From Acidobacteriota bacterium (GTDB taxonomy: Bacteria > Acidobacteriota > Thermoanaerobaculia > Multivoradales > JAHEKO01): a DNA stretch of 9,330 nucleotides. The stretch spans positions 1 through 9,330 of the forward strand of contig JAOTZA010000120.1 in the NCBI GenBank assembly GCA_029861655.1, read 5' to 3'. This document shows, in pieces, positions 7,129 to 9,330 of this stretch (the first letter of the stretch is position 1; every line of letters begins with the position of its first letter). The translations under genes and the position numbers were made by a program. Below the pieces are notes generated by a model. The model did no database searches, had not been told where the DNA came from, and saw only the letters and a list, made by a program, of their open reading frames with translations.

Positions 7129-7230
7129 GCAATAGGGGGACACATACCCTTTTTCGAAGGGAGGCGAGATCGCGAAGTCCGCGATCTCGAAAAAGGGTAT
7201 GCGTCCCCCTATTACCGTCCCCCTATTACC
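7128..7230. repeat. Palindromic REP/MITE-like element between convergent genes
   Basis: Outer arms 7128-7157 and 7187-7216 are inverted copies (28 of 30 positions), each containing AATAGGGGGAC and a CATACCCTTTTTCGA core or its complement. An inner perfect inverted repeat, CGAGATCGCG at 7165-7174 and its complement at 7180-7189, has a 5-base loop and a centre about five bases right of the outer centre, leaving a bulge at about 7158-7164. The right end is followed by a second copy of the outer tip. The element fills the gap exactly, starting at the stop of the GGT-family gene and ending at the stop of the VWFA gene. GGGGGAC-tipped palindromes of this sort are often non-autonomous elements; linking them to RAYT-type transposases is from memory and unproven here. 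It may also end transcription from both sides. Confidence 0.8.
7203..7230. repeat. Two perfect tandem copies of a 14-bp unit
   Basis: GTCCCCCTATTACC occurs at 7203-7216 and again at 7217-7230. The first copy is the end of the palindromic element's right arm; the second is an extra tip joined head to tail. Its last base is the edge of the stop codon of the VWFA gene. This could mark a partial second element or the target-site side of an insertion. Confidence 0.9.
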
Positions 7231-9092
7231 TAAGAACGCGGTTCGATCAAACCGGCGCCCCAGAGCCCCGACTCGAGGTCTTCGACGACAACCGCAATCG
7301 CGTCCTGGTCGTCGAGGTCGGTGACTTCGACGCTATGCGTCCAGAGCTTCTCGGCCGTATCTATGTCGACCGTGAGGCGCTCGTGCCGGACCGTCCGTTC
7401 CTGCAGGTCTCCCTTGGCAACCGTCACCCGCAGGAAATGCGGCCGATCGTCCCGCCAGCCAGCCGGTTTCGACGCCAAGTCCACTTCGAGGATCAAGCCC
7501 GTTTCCTTCTCACCGGCGGTCGCTTGTACAAAATCGATCCACAGCGAGAAATCCCCGTCTGGAAGATCCCCCGCCAAGACCCGACGTGCACGCGCTGCCG
7601 CCACCGGGTCGGGCGTGCCCGAATGTGACCAGCGGGGAAGCCGCAGTCGGAGATCGGTCTCGGCCAGGCTCACTTCCACAGGAAGATTGAGCCCTTGCGG
7701 CCAGCCAGCGACCTGGTAGGTGAGGCGCAGTCGGTGCCCGAGGCTCTTGACCGCTTCCTGGAGGCTATCGAGATCGCGAGCGACTCGGCCGGTCGTTTCT
7801 CCGGTAAGCATCCGGAGCGGTGCGAGTGGCTCGACAAAGGCCCCCCGGGTTGCCGGGTGTTGCTCGACCAAGGAGGGATCCAGGGCCACCGCGTGCGCAA
7901 ACGCCTCCCGCGCTTCCTCGGGCTCGCCCCGCGCCAGAAAGGCCCTGCCAAGAGCCTCCTTGACAGCGGCCTGGCGCACTGCGGTCCGTGGGTCTCCGGC
8001 GAAATGGTAGAGGGCCCTCTCGAAGGCTTCCACGGCAGCCTCCGCCTCTCCCGCCTCGAGGTGGGCTTCGCCCAGTTCGAAAAAGCTCTCGGCCGTCTCC
8101 GGCTCGCGCTGGTGCTCCCGGGTCAAGGTCCCTCCAACACCCATCCCAGGTGGCGGTACGAAGCTGTTAAAGCGCCATTTCCCGATCCGCAAACCCGGCA
8201 CCAGACCCGGGCCTTGCTCCGGGGCCGCCAGCGATACGACCGTCCATCCGTACCCCGCGAGTGTCTCCGCCACCGACTGGACTCCCGCGCGCAGTGAATC
8301 CGGAGCTTCCACCGCCTCACCCGCCGCGATCCCGAATTCGCTCCGATAGAAGCGCTCGGGTTCCAGATCGAAACCGTCGTGTAGAAGAAAAACCGCGCGA
8401 CCGGGAGCCGCCGTGCCGCGCTCGGCCAATGCGGTCACCAGGACATCGAGCTGCCGGCCTATCACGCCTGCTTCTTCGCCGGCCAACCCCTTCGCCAACT
8501 CGCCCGCCGGGAGGTCCAAAGAAACCGGGAGGGCCTCGAGAAATAGCGCCCGTCTCTCGAGGATCTCTTGACCACCGGACGGGTCGAGCGCCAACCCGGA
8601 AAGCGTTTCGGCCAAAAGACCTGCATCCCTCGTCGGCGCCAACCGGCGTAAAGGCCACGGATTCGCGACGACGATCTCGACGTCTCCGAGGGCCGTCAGG
8701 TCGGCCGCCGTGTCGGCGAGGATGTCGGCTGCCCAGCGGAGCGAGCTCGGCGCCGAAGAAGTGAAGTCGAAGTAGAGAACCAGACACCAGGGCTCGGTCG
8801 CGACAACTGTGGCGCCGAGCCGGGGATCGAAAAGGCCCACCACCCTCTGTGGCTCTCCGTCCAGAAGAACCTCGAACGCCTCGGCATCGAGCTCCTCGGG
8901 TAGCTCTCGGGACCGGTCTCGGTCCCCGGCCCCGGCCTCCAACTCGACCAGAACATCAACCGCGGTGATTCGTTCTTCTTCTGAGAACGGCGTCTGCTGT
9001 GTACCGACCCGGCCGGGCGCAAGAAGGAAAAAGACTCCCAGAACGCTCACCGCGGCGAACCGGTTCGAGCTGTTGGTCGCGCCGAACGACAT
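7230..9092 (-). CDS. Secreted VWFA-related protein with TPR segment (acidobacterial type)
   Basis: A 620-residue protein. Residues 1-33 look like a signal peptide (core FAAVSVLGVFFLLAPG). Residues about 42-90 form the beta-rich lead-in seen in VWFA-related proteins of Acidobacteriota, including the typical phrase FEVLLDGEPQRVVGLFD. Residues about 100-290 resemble a von Willebrand A fold: LVLYFDFTSS holds a degenerate metal site (Asp109-x-Thr-x-Ser113), and VFLLHDGFDLEP corresponds to the later TDG-type strand. Residues about 333-410 form two TPR-like helical pairs (FFELGEAHLEAGEAEAAVEAFERAL; LGRAFLARGEPEEAREAFAHAV). The rest is a beta-rich domain of unknown function. The function is not known; an exported or periplasmic protein-interaction role is inferred. 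The ATG at 9092 has only a weak ribosome binding site. The stop codon touches the repeat element. Confidence 0.85.
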   Translation of the reverse strand: MSFGATNSSNRFAAVSVLGVFFLLAPGRVGTQQTPFSEEERITAVDVLVELEAGAGDRDRSRELPEELDAEAFEVLLDGEPQRVVGLFDPRLGATVVATEPWCLVLYFDFTSSAPSSLRWAADILADTAADLTALGDVEIVVANPWPLRRLAPTRDAGLLAETLSGLALDPSGGQEILERRALFLEALPVSLDLPAGELAKGLAGEEAGVIGRQLDVLVTALAERGTAAPGRAVFLLHDGFDLEPERFYRSEFGIAAGEAVEAPDSLRAGVQSVAETLAGYGWTVVSLAAPEQGPGLVPGLRIGKWRFNSFVPPPGMGVGGTLTREHQREPETAESFFELGEAHLEAGEAEAAVEAFERALYHFAGDPRTAVRQAAVKEALGRAFLARGEPEEAREAFAHAVALDPSLVEQHPATRGAFVEPLAPLRMLTGETTGRVARDLDSLQEAVKSLGHRLRLTYQVAGWPQGLNLPVEVSLAETDLRLRLPRWSHSGTPDPVAAARARRVLAGDLPDGDFSLWIDFVQATAGEKETGLILEVDLASKPAGWRDDRPHFLRVTVAKGDLQERTVRHERLTVDIDTAEKLWTHSVEVTDLDDQDAIAVVVEDLESGLWGAGLIEPRS

Positions 9093-9130
9093 CTCAGTCA
9101 GCAGCTTCTCATCCGTTTGATTCCTTTGGG

Positions 9131-9148
9131 ACCGCCCCTCGGGGCAGT
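9131..9148. other. Short GC hairpin in the gap between the two right-hand minus-strand genes
   Basis: ACCGCCCC and GGGGCAGT, separated by two bases, can pair with one mismatch. It sits 11 bases past the stop of the right-edge gene in its direction of transcription, which is where a terminator would be. No T run follows on the minus strand, so it could be a weak attenuator or nothing. Confidence 0.3.
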
Positions 9149-9158
9149 TTATCGGCCG

Positions 9159-9329
9159 CTACTCACCGGCCGTGGAGCCTTGCCGCACGGATTCGGAATC
9201 ACCGTCCGTCTCCATATCGAGAACAAAGAGACCACCACCGCTCCTCGAACCCACCGGAACGACCGGCACGATCAACTGGCGACCATCGCGGCTCCAGGCA
9301 CCGGCGCCGACCATGACGCGGCCGTAGTA
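9159..9329 (-). CDS. C-terminal end of a probable PD40/WD40-like beta-propeller protein (cut by window edge)
   Basis: A minus-strand frame enters from the right edge and ends at a TAG at 9161-9159, giving 56 residues. It reads YYGRVMVGAGAWSRDGRQL, then an IVPVVPVGSR strand, GGGLFVLDMET, and a polar tail. The phrase AWSRDGRQLIVP followed by a strand ending LFVLDMET matches the PD40 (TolB-type) propeller blade, where 'WSPDG' opens a strand pair. The other two minus-strand frames contain stops or read poorly. It lies 66 bases upstream of the VWFA gene on the same strand, so the two might be co-transcribed. The rest of the protein, including any enzymatic domain, is outside the window. Confidence 0.6.
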   Translation of the reverse strand, partial: YYGRVMVGAGAWSRDGRQLIVPVVPVGSRSGGGLFVLDMETDGDSESVRQGSTAGE

Positions 9330-9330
9330 T

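Noticed and set aside
7203..7230. A CRISPR or longer tandem repeat array
   Set aside because: There are only two direct copies, with no spacers, and they are explained by the tip of the palindromic element.
7690..8770. Plus-strand open frames of 167-200 residues opposite the VWFA gene
   Set aside because: They are shadows of a GC-rich minus-strand gene, with arginine/proline/serine-rich translations and no domain features.

Overview
This is a GC-rich bacterial window with tightly packed genes, all apparently chromosomal housekeeping or accessory genes. The 620-residue minus-strand protein near the right end resembles the 'VWFA-related' secreted proteins common in Acidobacteriota. Together with the GC content and the fused ArsR-methyltransferase next to ahcY, this makes an acidobacterial or similar environmental (perhaps metagenome-assembled) genome my best guess. 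That assignment is inference.

Left part (1-2910): S-adenosylmethionine (SAM) cycle. A gene cut by the left edge (minus strand, 1-222) looks like the start of a class I methyltransferase. It is divergent from a SahR-type regulator (ArsR DNA-binding domain fused to a methyltransferase domain, 292-1311), which is followed 41 bases later by ahcY (S-adenosylhomocysteine hydrolase, 1353-2852). ahcY ends at a textbook intrinsic terminator (2878-2909). The short divergent gap holds two back-to-back promoters whose -10 boxes overlap. A 24-bp near-perfect palindrome (278-301) covers the start of the rightward one, and it is very likely the SahR operator.

Middle (2912-3702, minus strand): a two-gene operon for a partner-switching module, with an RsbW-like anti-sigma kinase/ATPase followed by a STAS anti-anti-sigma factor. 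The stop codon of the first gene is part of the ribosome binding site of the second. No sigma factor gene is adjacent.

Middle-right (3810-7128, plus strand): an amidohydrolase of the methylthioadenosine/S-adenosylhomocysteine deaminase family, overlapping a gamma-glutamyltransferase-family Ntn-hydrolase. Both carry apparent signal peptides, which is unexpected for the deaminase. The GGT-like protein keeps the nucleophile threonine but lacks the usual gamma-glutamyl binding residues. The pair may be an exported scavenging or degradation operon.

Right part (7128-9330): a roughly 100-bp palindromic repeat element with a tandem 14-bp tail fills the whole gap between two convergent genes. It is followed, on the minus strand, by the VWFA/TPR secreted protein (7230-9092) and the C-terminal end of a probable PD40 beta-propeller protein cut by the right edge (9159-9329).

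The unifying theme is handling of S-adenosylhomocysteine (SAH): a SAH-sensing regulator, a SAH hydrolase, and a putative exported SAH/MTA deaminase, with at least one further putative methyltransferase under the shared control region. No RNA genes, CRISPR arrays or intact transposase genes were seen.
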